From: CAYZRY01 sp964481005
GTDB lineage: Bacteria; Bacillota_I; Bacilli_A; RF39; UBA660
Direction of reading: 5' to 3'
Length of the DNA: 36,856 nt
Assembly (NCBI GenBank): GCA_964481005.1
Contig: CAYZRY010000010.1
Span: 1 to 36,856 of the forward strand
Below the pieces are notes generated by a model, which worked only from the letters and a program-made list of their open reading frames with translations, made no database searches and was not told the DNA's origin. Made by a program: the position numbers and the translations under genes. This document shows, piece by piece, positions 7,807 to 15,973 of the stretch. Each line of letters begins with the position of its first letter. Positions within the stretch are counted from its first letter, which is position 1.

Positions 7807-8542
7807 TATTATCCTCAGCTTCGCTGTAGCCGAGCTCCTCAATTTTTTGAGCTAGTTCAAAAGAACCAGTTTTTCTAATTTTTCCACGGTCGAAGATATG
7901 GACATAATCTGGTTTAATATAATTTAATATTCTTGGATAGTGAGTAATAATTAAAAATGATGTATCTGGATTATCTTTTTTATAATCATTCAAGTTATCA
8001 CAAACTATTTTTAGACTATCAATATCTAGTCCACTATCTAGTTCATCTAAAATGATAAGTTTAGGTTTGAGCATTTTAATCTGCAAGACTTCGTTACGTT
8101 TACGCTCTCCTCCAGAAGCTCCATCGTTAATAAAACGATGAAGGATATTTTTGTCTACTCCTAAATCTTTCGAGGCTTGTTCAATGTTTTTGATAAAGTC
8201 AAAAATGGCAATTGGTCTTTCTTGCCTAGAATTTAAAGCTGTTCTAAGAAATTCACTATTGCTGACTCCTTCGATACTAATTGGATGTTGCATTGCCAAG
8301 AAGATTCCCTTCTTACTTATTTGATCTGGTGATAAATCATTTATATTCTCACCTTCATAAATAATTTTTCCACTTTCAGGGCGATATTTAGCATGTCCCA
8401 TAATCATTTTTGATAAAGTACTCTTACCTGTTCCATTTGGACCCATAATAGCATGTACTTCGCCATCATTTATATCTATTGAAAAGTCATCCAAGATGAT
8501 CTTTGTATCTATTTTATAATTAATATTTTCAAGTTTTAACAT
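7799..8542 (-). CDS. sufC: SufC, ATPase of the SufBCD complex
   Basis: 247 residues, first gene of the suf operon. ABC-type ATPase that is not a transporter but powers Fe-S cluster assembly on SufBD. Motifs seen are Walker A GPNGTGKST (about 34-42), Q-loop MAMQHP-like LAMQHPIS, signature ASGGERKRNE, Walker B LIILDELDSGLDID and the switch His in IITHYPRIL. The unusual ELDSGLD in Walker B/D-loop is the SufC signature. ATG at 8542 follows a GGAGGAAGT ribosome binding site; a promoter lies 20-50 bases upstream, divergent from the HIT gene. Confidence 0.96.
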   Translation of the reverse strand: MLKLENINYKIDTKIILDDFSIDINDGEVHAIMGPNGTGKSTLSKMIMGHAKYRPESGKIIYEGENINDLSPDQISKKGIFLAMQHPISIEGVSNSEFLRTALNSRQERPIAIFDFIKNIEQASKDLGVDKNILHRFINDGASGGERKRNEVLQIKMLKPKLIILDELDSGLDIDSLKIVCDNLNDYKKDNPDTSFLIITHYPRILNYIKPDYVHIFDRGKIRKTGSFELAQKIEELGYSEAEDNNE

Positions 8543-8562
8543 ACTTCCTCCACTTAGCTGTT

Positions 8563-8591
8563 ATTATACCATTTTATTTAGTCATTTTAAA
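8563..8591 (-). promoter_or_regulatory. sufC: promoter of the suf operon
   Basis: Minus strand: consensus TATAAT (8568-8563), 17 bases from a weak -35 TTTAAA (8591-8586), about 20 bases upstream of the sufC start. No obvious IscR/Fur-like operator was recognised around it. Confidence 0.5.
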
Positions 8592-8633
8592 TATTTTTAA
8601 AAGATGTTATCATAAATCTATATGGAGGTTATT

Positions 8634-9023
8634 ATGGACTGTATTTTTTGTAAAATTATTGCTGGAGAAATACCTAGTTATACTGTTTATGAGAATGATT
8701 TTGTCAAAGTTTTTCTCGATATCAATCCTGTCAGCGAGGGTCATATGATGATTGTTCCAAAAAAGCATTTTGAAAATATGATCGATATCGATTTAGAAAC
8801 ATTAACAGAAATAAATAAGGTTGCTAAATTAATGATTGATAGATTACAAAAGCTATTATCTTGTGACGGTGTCACAATCAGTCAAAACAATGGTCATGGG
8901 CAAGAAGTTAAACACTATCATATGCATCTTATCCCTAGATATTTAGGTGATGAGCTAAAAACTGTTTCAAAATTAGAAATGACTAAATCAGTCGAAGAAG
9001 TTTTTAAGCTATTAAATGCTTAA
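8634..9023 (+). CDS. HIT-family nucleotide hydrolase/transferase
   Basis: 129 residues. Histidine-triad protein with the HYHMHLIPR motif (His-x-His-x-His, around residues 96-100), the N-terminal zinc-binding CIFCKI pair, and the FLDINPVSEGHMMIVPKKH region typical of the Hint branch. Family members hydrolyse AMP-linked substrates such as adenosine phosphoramidates. I chose ATG 8634, because the in-frame ATG at 8622 lies on top of the GGAGG ribosome binding site. Transcribed divergently from suf; PrsA follows after 56 bases with its own promoter. Confidence 0.92.
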   Translation: MDCIFCKIIAGEIPSYTVYENDFVKVFLDINPVSEGHMMIVPKKHFENMIDIDLETLTEINKVAKLMIDRLQKLLSCDGVTISQNNGHGQEVKHYHMHLIPRYLGDELKTVSKLEMTKSVEEVFKLLNA

Positions 9024-9027
9024 TTTA

Positions 9028-9056
9028 TTGTCAATTACTCATTTATTTGATATTAT
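9028..9056 (+). promoter_or_regulatory. prsA: promoter of prsA
   Basis: TTGTCA (9028-9033) and TATTAT (9051-9056) with exactly 17 bases between, 24 bases before the ATG at 9080 and just after the HIT gene stop. Confidence 0.55.
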
Positions 9057-9079
9057 ATTTATTGATTAGGAGTTGTGTT

Positions 9080-10063
9080 ATGAAAAGAACATTAAAATTA
9101 TCTGCTGTTGTACTAATTTCGGTTTTAGCGCTAACAGCTTGTTCAAAGATTGAACTTAAAGATGGGAAGGCTGTAATTGCTAAAACAGAGAAAGAAACAA
9201 TTACGGCTGAACAACTATTTGAAAAGATGAAAGAAAAGTATGCATTAAATGTCATGCTCGATATGATTGATGAAAAGTTACTAAGTTCTATCTACAAAGA
9301 TAAAGATGCTGAAAAAACTTACAGTGACAATCAGTATGAACAGATGAATTACTACTACGAAAGTTATATGAAAGAACAGTATTCTTCATTTGTCGATTTT
9401 ATCAATCAAAGTTATGGATTCAAAGACGAAGTTGAACTTAGAAACTATTTCTCACTTGCATACAAACGTGAAGAAGCAACTAAAGATTATGCAAAATCAG
9501 TTATAACCGACAAAGAAATTCAAAAGTATTACGATGAAAAAACTATTGGTGATATGAAAGCTAGTCATATTTTGATTCAAGCTGATTATCCTGAAAGTGC
9601 TAGTGATGAAGAAAAAACTAAAGCTAAAGAAAAAGCTAGAAAAGAAGCTTTAGATGTCATCAAACTACTTAATGAAGGAGCTAAATTTGAAGATTTAGCT
9701 AAGAAATATTCGAAAGATAGTTCTGCTAGTAAAGGTGGAGACCTAGGTTGGTTTGGACAAGGTAAAATGACTAAACCATTCGAAGATGCAGTTATCAAAC
9801 TTGCAACTAACAAATATACTACTGAACCGGTTGAAACTGAGTTTGGTTATCATATTATTATGAAAACTGGAGCTAAAGCTAAAGATAAACTAAGTGCTCT
9901 TAGAAACGATATTATTTCTACTCTTGCAACTGAAAAACAAAGTAGTGATAAAGATATTCAAGCTAAAGCAATGATCAGTGTTCGTAAGAAATATGGAATT
10001 AAAATCAACGATACAATGTTAAGTAAACAGTACAAGACTTACGTATCAAAAATTGAAAATTAA
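9080..10063 (+). CDS. prsA: PrsA-type foldase lipoprotein (parvulin peptidyl-prolyl isomerase)
   Basis: 327 residues from ATG 9080 (AGGAG ribosome binding site; the frame is open further upstream but without a site). A lipoprotein signal peptide ends in LALTAC, giving a lipidated Cys21. The parvulin domain covers about residues 159-262, with ASHIL, EDLAKKYSKD, GGDLGWFGQGKM and the closing FGYHII motif. N- and C-terminal helical arms as in Bacillus PrsA surround it. It should sit on the outer face of the membrane and help fold secreted proteins and penicillin-binding proteins; this window encodes several such clients. It ends in a bidirectional terminator shared with recX. Confidence 0.93.
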   Translation: MKRTLKLSAVVLISVLALTACSKIELKDGKAVIAKTEKETITAEQLFEKMKEKYALNVMLDMIDEKLLSSIYKDKDAEKTYSDNQYEQMNYYYESYMKEQYSSFVDFINQSYGFKDEVELRNYFSLAYKREEATKDYAKSVITDKEIQKYYDEKTIGDMKASHILIQADYPESASDEEKTKAKEKARKEALDVIKLLNEGAKFEDLAKKYSKDSSASKGGDLGWFGQGKMTKPFEDAVIKLATNKYTTEPVETEFGYHIIMKTGAKAKDKLSALRNDIISTLATEKQSSDKDIQAKAMISVRKKYGIKINDTMLSKQYKTYVSKIEN

Positions 10064-10086
10064 AAGATAGGTTATCCTATCTTTTT
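10062..10086. terminator. bidirectional terminator between prsA and recX
   Basis: Perfect stem AAAAGATAGG/CCTATCTTTT (10062-10071 and 10076-10085) with a TTAT loop. Runs of A on one side and T on the other let it serve both convergent genes; it overlaps both stop codons. Confidence 0.8.
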
Positions 10087-10819
10087 ACATGAAACCTTTT
10101 TCATAAAGTTTCTGTCTAACTCTTCGCTCGAGCTCTTCACCTTCGTACTTGGTGCTGAGCTTTTTCTTTTGCTTTTCATATTCTTTTTGTTTAGCTTCGG
10201 CTTCATCAAATTCACTCATATCGATAGTAGAAAGTACTAACGATTTATCATAACCTAGATTTGATAAATGTTCATATAGCTTATTCTTAGCTGCAAAAGA
10301 ACTTTTACTTCGTTGTGATTTCAAATACTTCTTTTGTAATTTGTTAATTCGTTCTTGCCAAAAGTTATCATCATAAGAAGCTAATTTTGCTTCGATCAAA
10401 TGATCAGCTATTTCTTTATCCTGCAGTTGTTTTCTAATTTTATATGGTCCATCACTACTTAAAGTGATCTTATCATTAACAAAGAAATTGACATACTTTT
10501 CATCATCTAAATACTTTTCATCTTTAAGTTTTTTGATGACCTTATCAATTCTATCTTCTTCATACTCTTTTTTATTTAACTCTTTTCTAAGTTCAAAAAC
10601 TGAGACCATCTTTCTCGATAACAACTTGATTGCATCATCGTAAGCTGCATAAAATTCATTCTCTTTTAATAAGTTCTCTTTAGTTTTTTGATCGATACTT
10701 TTTTTCAAAAGTAATTCATACGAAAGAATTAAATCTTCATGAACAATTAGTTTTTCTCCATTATCTAGATTTAACTCGTAGTAGGATCCCTTTACTTTTT
10801 TATATGACTCTATTTGCAT
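10085..10819 (-). CDS. recX: RecX-family regulator of RecA
   Basis: 244 residues of three-helix repeats: AAYDDAIKLLSRKMVSVFELRKEL..K, IDKVIKKLKDEKYLDDEKYVNFFVNDK, then PYKIRKQLQDK and a long basic C-terminal half ending in RRVRQKLYEKGF. This matches the long Firmicute RecX type (about 260 residues). RecX binds RecA filaments and modulates strand exchange in the cytosol. recA lies 14 kb away, so the two are not one operon here. ATG at 10819 has a GAGGTAAC ribosome binding site. Confidence 0.88.
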   Translation of the reverse strand: MQIESYKKVKGSYYELNLDNGEKLIVHEDLILSYELLLKKSIDQKTKENLLKENEFYAAYDDAIKLLSRKMVSVFELRKELNKKEYEEDRIDKVIKKLKDEKYLDDEKYVNFFVNDKITLSSDGPYKIRKQLQDKEIADHLIEAKLASYDDNFWQERINKLQKKYLKSQRSKSSFAAKNKLYEHLSNLGYDKSLVLSTIDMSEFDEAEAKQKEYEKQKKKLSTKYEGEELERRVRQKLYEKGFM

Positions 10820-10860
10820 AGTTACCTCTTTATATAATTATACATCAATAATTTAATTCT

Positions 10861-10886
10861 TAAAAAAAAGAACTAATGTTCTTCTT
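10861..10886 (-). terminator. intrinsic terminator of rpoZ
   Basis: Minus-strand stem AAGAAC/GTTCTT around an ATTA loop followed by eight T; the stem covers the rpoZ stop codon. Short stem but strong T run. Confidence 0.7.
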
Positions 10887-11076
10887 TTACGGTTATTAAT
10901 CCTTCAGAAATTTCTTCAAGTGCTCGTCCTATATTCTTTACAGATTTATATTTAGACATAGGCATTTGATAATGATTATTTTCTTTCATCTCTTTACTTC
11001 TTCGAGCTGCGATGTGCACCAATCGATATTTAGAATCGACGATGTTTAATAACTTGTCAATAGATGGATATATCAT
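10873..11076 (-). CDS. rpoZ: RNA polymerase omega subunit
   Basis: 67 residues, the usual size. The omega core is clear: YPSIDKLLN at the start, then SKYRLVHIAARRSKEM and the K.SVKNIGRALEEISEGLI segment. It stabilises the beta-prime subunit during polymerase assembly. GGAGTGTGAATAA precedes the ATG. In many Firmicutes it follows gmk and precedes coaBC/priA; none of these is here, so the usual neighbourhood is broken. It has its own terminator. Confidence 0.92.
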   Translation of the reverse strand: MIYPSIDKLLNIVDSKYRLVHIAARRSKEMKENNHYQMPMSKYKSVKNIGRALEEISEGLITVKEEH

Positions 11077-11158
11077 TTATTCACACTCCTCACACCTAGC
11101 ATAATCCATTTAACTGGAGTGGAGCAAGAGCTTGAGTAAAAATATACATTACTTTACA

Positions 11159-11635
11159 CTATAGTTCCATAAAGTCTGAAAGAAGATTTAACATCTTACT
11201 GTTATCAGATTTAAATTTTTTAAGTTTGTATTTATCGATATTTTTAACCATCTTACCAAGTTCATCAAAGTCCTCTAGTTCGAGAATATAACCTGCTTTA
11301 GCAAATTCTCCGACTATTTGAACCTGATGATCATTGACGTGTTCACCATATTTAGCTAGACGAGAAGCAGCAATTATTTTCTTACCCTCTTTAAGTCCGT
11401 TTAAAATAGTTCCTATTCCCCCATGAGCGATTAAAATATCACAAGTATGAAGAAGCTCATCCAAATGATCTTTTTCAAGAACATCGTATATTTCCATTTT
11501 ATCGGTCTCATACTTTGTAAAACCTGCTTGGACTACTACTTTATGTTTGATTAAGCCTTCATCTATTCCCTTTTCAATTGCTCTAAGCAAACGCTCAAAC
11601 GACTTATCTTGCGTTCCTAAACTGACAAAAATCAA
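11159..11635 (-). CDS. Alg13/PssE-like glycosyltransferase, nucleotide-sugar-binding half
   Basis: About 158 residues. It corresponds to the C-terminal half of a GT28-type enzyme: FVSLGTQDKSF at the start, then IAHGGIGTILNGLKEGKKII and AASRLAKYGEHVNDHQ, the nucleotide-sugar site. It should work with the adjacent Alg14-like protein as a split enzyme adding a second sugar to a lipid-linked carrier (as Cps14G/Cps14F or yeast Alg13/Alg14). Start: a GTG at 11644 is possible, but family members begin with M-I-F-V and a TTG at 11635 overlaps the previous stop as TTGA, with a G-rich site upstream, so I prefer TTG. That overlap suggests translational coupling. Donor sugar unknown. Confidence 0.85.
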   Translation of the reverse strand: MIFVSLGTQDKSFERLLRAIEKGIDEGLIKHKVVVQAGFTKYETDKMEIYDVLEKDHLDELLHTCDILIAHGGIGTILNGLKEGKKIIAASRLAKYGEHVNDHQVQIVGEFAKAGYILELEDFDELGKMVKNIDKYKLKKFKSDNSKMLNLLSDFMEL

Positions 11636-12102
11636 TAGATCCACCCCCCGTATTTAGCTTTAGGATACATCTTTAACATGCTCTCCCACTGCACTATGAA
11701 CAAATCAGCAATTGGATAGATTAACTTTCCAGTTACTGTTTTGGTACTTAAATTAGCCATCGTTTCAATATAGATGACCTTCTTACCAAATAGTTTAGCT
11801 ATGTAACTCATCGGCACCGATGTATGAGCACCGGTTGTTACAATATAATCTGGTTTAAACTTTAAAAATATTTTAAGACTTCTAAAGCTGTTAAAAATAA
11901 ACTTGAATGGATAAGTAAAAATATCCTTCTTGGTACCATAAACTAAAAAGTCTACTTTACCAGGATATTTATCCTTAGCAAAAGTACTGTATCTCGTATC
12001 TTCGGTAACAATGCGATAGTCACATTTTTCAAAGAGTGGAGACAGTTGCAGGAGCTCAGCTAAATGACCTCCGGTTGATGAGATAAATATTACTTTTTTC
12101 AA
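11632..12102 (-). CDS. Alg14/PssD-like membrane-associated glycosyltransferase partner
   Basis: About 156 residues. KKVIFISSTGGHLAEL matches the Alg14 family start, followed by a hydrophobic membrane-associating region and KPDYIVTTGAHTSVPMSYIAK and IYIETMA. It corresponds to the N-terminal, acceptor-binding half of GT28 enzymes and recruits the Alg13-like protein to the membrane. I chose the TTG at 12102, because the extended site AGGTGAT lies just before it; a GTG at 12111 lies inside that site. Its promoter is about 20 bases upstream. The pair has no other polysaccharide genes beside it on this strand, but is divergent from the wall-hydrolase/LCP locus. Confidence 0.85.
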   Translation of the reverse strand: MKKVIFISSTGGHLAELLQLSPLFEKCDYRIVTEDTRYSTFAKDKYPGKVDFLVYGTKKDIFTYPFKFIFNSFRSLKIFLKFKPDYIVTTGAHTSVPMSYIAKLFGKKVIYIETMANLSTKTVTGKLIYPIADLFIVQWESMLKMYPKAKYGGWIY

Positions 12103-12119
12103 ACGTATCACCTGGCCTT

Positions 12120-12148
12120 ATTATATATTATTAAATACTAAGTTGCAA
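12120..12148 (-). promoter_or_regulatory. promoter of the Alg14/Alg13-like pair
   Basis: Minus strand TTGCAA (12148-12143), 17 bases, TATAAT (12125-12120). The start codon is only about 18 bases further, so the leader is very short and mostly ribosome binding site. Confidence 0.6.
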
Positions 12149-12192
12149 GCTTAGTAAAGTTGTGTAAAAATATGTTTTTCTTTGTTCAAAAG

Positions 12193-12221
12193 TAGAAATT
12201 TAGTATTAAAAAGCATATAAT
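12193..12221 (+). promoter_or_regulatory. promoter of the glucosaminidase/cohesin-like/LCP operon
   Basis: TAGAAA (12193-12198), 17 bases, TATAAT (12216-12221), followed by AGGAGG (12235-12240) and the ATG at 12245. Back-to-back with the divergent promoter of the glycosyltransferase pair. Confidence 0.55.
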
Positions 12222-12244
12222 TATATTACAGACTAGGAGGTATT

Positions 12245-14605
12245 ATGAAAAGTAACAATTTAAATAGATTAATTTTAATGACAGTTTTAATTGTTGTTAG
12301 TTTTTTTGGCGTTAGTACCTCGGTTTTTGCTGCTAGTGCCACGACTAAGGCTAATTTAAATATGCGTTCAAGTGCATCCACTTATGCTTCTGTTTTAAAA
12401 CTTATTCCGATGGGAACAAAAATTGAAGTTACTTCGGTTGTTACAGGAGCTGGTGCTTGTAATGGTAATAGATGGGCTAAAACTACTTATGGTGGGGTTG
12501 TTGGTTATGTGTGTGAATATTATCTTTTATACGATATTGTTCCGCCAGTAACGCCAGAGCCTACTCCGACAGTTAGTCCTGGTCCTTATGGAGAGGTAAA
12601 CGGAGTTGCTGCTATTCACTACGGTCCTAGTGTCAACTATCGCAAGTCGTATACCCTTTATACAAGTCACAACGATCCAGCTTTCTACATCAATAAATAT
12701 GTCGATGATGAACTGATGAATAAAAGTTGTCCAAGTAATAAATGGGCACATATTACCTATATTCGTATCAATAAAGAAGTAGTCTTTGGTTTCATGTGTA
12801 CTAGTTACATCAAAGCTAATACAAAGTTACCTCTTGGTTTAAATCCATATAAAGAAATTGTTTCAAGTAATGAAATGTCTAATTACACTGATGCTCAGTT
12901 TGAGGCATATTTAACAAATCAAGGTTTTAGTGAAGCGTACAAAATTCCACTTAGAGCAATTCACAAACAACATCCATCATGGATATTTAAGGGTGTTAAA
13001 GCCCCATTTACATTTGCCCATTCAGTCTCGCGAGAAGATGATCCAAATGCTAGTCGTAGTTTAATTTACAAAAACGGTTCTAACGATGGATACTTATCGA
13101 CAGCTGAAACTAGTTACAACTGGTATACTAATCAATTTACTCAAAAAGATGCTGGTGGTTTCTACAACGCTAATTCGGCGGCCATCTCTTACTACATGAA
13201 CCCTATTAACTTTTTAGATCAAAGATATATCTTCTACTTCGAAGATACTAAATACTATCCAGCTATTCACACTCTCGAGGGAGTCAGAAACATTCTTTCT
13301 GGAACAACAATGTTTAATTATGCTAGTAATTATATCGAGGCTGCTGCTGCAAGTGGTGTCTCACCTATTTTCCTAGCTGCTCTTTCTAAACAGGAGCTCG
13401 GTAGTGGTGGCACAGCCATCAGTGGTACAGCAATCGCTCCAGCTGCTTGTGGTGGAATAAACTACAGTGGTTACTATAACTTCTTCAATATCGGTGCTAC
13501 TTCTGGTTCTTGTGCCGTCTATCGCGGACTAGATTATGCTAAACAAAAGAACTGGAACTCACCTAGAACTGCTATTATCGAGGGGGCTAAATGGATATAT
13601 AGCAACTACGGAACTAAAACTCCATATGCTCAGAAATGGGATTTAAACGAGTTTTGGAAACAGTACATGCAAAACATTTCAGCACAGATTGGACCAGCAA
13701 GTAATACTTACGATTCATATTATGTATCAGGAATGTTAGAAGCTGAAAGAGTCTTCGAAATACCTATCTTCAGTGACCTAAATGGTAAAACATACTTGCC
13801 AAACCCTGGCAATCCAAATAACTATCTTAACGCTCTTACTGTCGATGGAATAACCGTTACTGGTTTTGATGGAGCTAAAACTGCCTACACTGTCGAAGTA
13901 CCAAATACTAGTACTTCAGTAAAAGTAGCCGCTAGCACTGTTGCTAGTACCGCTTCGATTAGCGGGACTGGAACTATTAGCCTAAGCGGTGATACTACAA
14001 CTATTAATATTAACGTAACGGCTGGTAACAAGACTGTTAAAACATACACAATTGCGGTTAATAAAGTCGCACCAGTAGTCGAAGAACCAACTCCGCCTAC
14101 TACTCCGACTGACCCAGTTGTACCAGTTGACCCAGTGCCAACTGATCCAGTTGTCCCGACTGACCCAGTAATTCCACTAGTTAGTCCAAGTGAAACAGTT
14201 ACTAAAGCGGGATATAAACTAAATAGTACCCTAGTAAATGGTTTCCTATTTGGAACTAGAATTGATGCTGTTAGTCAAAAACTAAAAGCTGCTAACCCAA
14301 ACGCAACTATCACTATAACTAGTCGCAATAAGATAACAATTATCGCTACAGGTGATACTATCTATATTGATAATGGAACTGATAAAGCGACCTACACAGT
14401 TGTCATCTACGGAGATACTAACGGTGATGGTCAGATCAACATGGTCGACTTACTAAGGGTTCAAAAACATTTAATTAAATACACGATGCTAACTGGAGCC
14501 AACCTTATAGCTGGTGACACAAATCGTGATGGTAAACATGACATGGTCGACTTACTAAGAATGCAAAAGCAAATTCTCGGTATTTCAAACATAGCCCAGA
14601 ATTAG
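12245..14605 (+). CDS. secreted beta-N-acetylglucosaminidase with SH3 domains and C-terminal dockerin
   Basis: 786 residues. Signal peptide (1-30, cut after SVFA), two SH3-like domains each with a Cys pair (about 31-95 and 115-200), then a LytD/LytG-like glucosaminidase domain (about 235-490) with its probable catalytic Glu384 in SKQELGSG and the YYNFFNIGA motif. It is followed by a cadherin-like beta sandwich (about 525-610), a Pro-rich DPVVP linker, a pre-dockerin module, and a type I-like dockerin (722-780) with two calcium loops, DTNGDGQINMVD and DTNRDGKHDMVD. It should cut peptidoglycan glycan strands outside the cell. The dockerin implies non-covalent attachment to a cohesin, and the next gene carries a cohesin-like domain. 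First gene of a three-gene unit; AGGAGG precedes the ATG. Confidence 0.88.
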   Translation: MKSNNLNRLILMTVLIVVSFFGVSTSVFAASATTKANLNMRSSASTYASVLKLIPMGTKIEVTSVVTGAGACNGNRWAKTTYGGVVGYVCEYYLLYDIVPPVTPEPTPTVSPGPYGEVNGVAAIHYGPSVNYRKSYTLYTSHNDPAFYINKYVDDELMNKSCPSNKWAHITYIRINKEVVFGFMCTSYIKANTKLPLGLNPYKEIVSSNEMSNYTDAQFEAYLTNQGFSEAYKIPLRAIHKQHPSWIFKGVKAPFTFAHSVSREDDPNASRSLIYKNGSNDGYLSTAETSYNWYTNQFTQKDAGGFYNANSAAISYYMNPINFLDQRYIFYFEDTKYYPAIHTLEGVRNILSGTTMFNYASNYIEAAAASGVSPIFLAALSKQELGSGGTAISGTAIAPAACGGINYSGYYNFFNIGATSGSCAVYRGLDYAKQKNWNSPRTAIIEGAKWIYSNYGTKTPYAQKWDLNEFWKQYMQNISAQIGPASNTYDSYYVSGMLEAERVFEIPIFSDLNGKTYLPNPGNPNNYLNALTVDGITVTGFDGAKTAYTVEVPNTSTSVKVAASTVASTASISGTGTISLSGDTTTININVTAGNKTVKTYTIAVNKVAPVVEEPTPPTTPTDPVVPVDPVPTDPVVPTDPVIPLVSPSETVTKAGYKLNSTLVNGFLFGTRIDAVSQKLKAANPNATITITSRNKITIIATGDTIYIDNGTDKATYTVVIYGDTNGDGQINMVDLLRVQKHLIKYTMLTGANLIAGDTNRDGKHDMVDLLRMQKQILGISNIAQN
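14085..14180 (+). repeat. degenerate tandem repeat encoding a DPV-P linker
   Basis: Repeats of roughly ACTGACCCAGTTGT/CCAGTTGACCCAG units encode TDPVVP, VDPVP, TDPVVP, TDPVIP. A flexible Pro-rich linker between the cadherin-like domain and the dockerin part; likely to vary in copy number between strains. Confidence 0.7.
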
Positions 14606-14612
14606 GAGGAAT

Positions 14613-15950
14613 ATGAAAAACTATTTTAAATATCTACTTTTTTCACTGATAACGATATTTGCTTTCCCAAGTGCTGTCTTTGCCTGTGTTGGTTCTTATA
14701 ACTTAGCAGTTAGACCGTCAGTAACATCGACAACAAATGGTAACTATGTCAATTTCACCGTAACTTTCAGTACAGCAACCCGCTTTTCAAACTGGGATGC
14801 AACATTCTCATATGATCGCAGTCGATTAGAATTTATCAGTGGTGATACTAACCTAGCCTCAGCTTTCTCAATGAGCCCAATCAATTCTAAAAGTTATGTC
14901 TATCGTTTTAAAACTAAAGCCATCGGCAAAGCTAACTTCACTTTTAAAATAAATCAAATCCTAGCTTTTGATGCTGAGCAAAGTGTCTGTCCAGGAAGTA
15001 AGTCAGCCAGTGCAAGTGTTACAATTAATGCTCCTCGTGAGCTTAGTTCCAATAACTACTTACGTGCACTAGTTGTAGACGGTTACGAAATAAGTCCAGC
15101 TTTTAACAAAACTGTTAACAAGTATTCACTTACCCTTCCTGAGAAAACTACTTCGATTAACATCAATGCTACCAAAGAAGATACTCGTAGTGGTATCAGT
15201 GGTGCTGGTAAAATTGCCCTTACTGAAGGAGACAATACTCTAAATATTATCGTCACTGCCGAAAACGGAGCAAGTCGTACATACACAATTGTCGCTCATG
15301 TACCAGAGCCTGATCCAATTATCGTCAAAGTCGATGGTATTCAGTACACGGTCGTTAGAAAAAGTGAACAACTAGTTAAACCTAACGAAAGTTTTATCGC
15401 TAGTGAAGTAAAAATTGGCGAAGAAGATATTCCTGCTTTAACTAATGAGAATCTTAAAATGACACTAGTTGGACTACGTGATAAAAATAATCAAATTTCT
15501 CTATTTGTCTATAAAGACGGGAAATATAGTCCATTTAAAATGATCAAAACTGAAACAGTTGAACTACTGATTAACGAAAACAAAAAAGTAAATGACTATC
15601 GAAGAGCAACAATTACTGTTGATGATATAAAGTACAATGTCTATGTAAAAGATGGTTATTATTACTTCTATGCTAAGAATTTAGCTAGTGGTAAAGAGAA
15701 GTTATATCGCTTTGAACAAAGTGAAGGAACTGTTCAAATAGAAAAAGAAGTCAAAGTTGTAAAAGAAAAAAATTATGATAATACAATTATGAATGGTTTA
15801 GCCATTTTCTTAGGTATAACCTACTTTATTATTCTAATAAATATTTTACGTAATAAGAAAACTAATTCATCCAAATTCTTTGAAAATGAAGATGAAAGTG
15901 ATAAAATAGAAGTTGAATTCGAGAAGAAAAAAAGACGCAGCAAGAATTAA
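14613..15950 (+). CDS. membrane-anchored protein with cohesin-like and cadherin-like domains
   Basis: 445 residues. Signal peptide (1-24), then a beta-sandwich (about 27-137) with the cohesin pattern: NGNYVNFTVTFS, WDATFSYDRSRLEFISGD, and KAIGKANFTFKI before a closing strand. A cadherin-like domain (about 145-232) closely resembles the one in the preceding glucosaminidase. A third extracellular part (about 235-385) is not recognised. One membrane helix (about 390-412) is followed by a basic cytosolic tail. The topology suits an anchor displaying the cohesin outside. Starts seven bases after the glucosaminidase stop with an AGGAGG site and is followed 23 bases later by the LCP gene. Cohesin is assigned from pattern only; another CBM-like beta sandwich is possible. 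Confidence 0.75.
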   Translation: MKNYFKYLLFSLITIFAFPSAVFACVGSYNLAVRPSVTSTTNGNYVNFTVTFSTATRFSNWDATFSYDRSRLEFISGDTNLASAFSMSPINSKSYVYRFKTKAIGKANFTFKINQILAFDAEQSVCPGSKSASASVTINAPRELSSNNYLRALVVDGYEISPAFNKTVNKYSLTLPEKTTSININATKEDTRSGISGAGKIALTEGDNTLNIIVTAENGASRTYTIVAHVPEPDPIIVKVDGIQYTVVRKSEQLVKPNESFIASEVKIGEEDIPALTNENLKMTLVGLRDKNNQISLFVYKDGKYSPFKMIKTETVELLINENKKVNDYRRATITVDDIKYNVYVKDGYYYFYAKNLASGKEKLYRFEQSEGTVQIEKEVKVVKEKNYDNTIMNGLAIFLGITYFIILINILRNKKTNSSKFFENEDESDKIEVEFEKKKRRSKN

Positions 15951-15973
15951 CTTCTTTTTCTTTGGAGGGTAAT

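Noticed and set aside
12112..12244. Possible riboswitch between the divergent envelope operons
   Set aside because: Both leaders are only about 10-20 bases long by the promoter positions, too short for a structured regulatory RNA.
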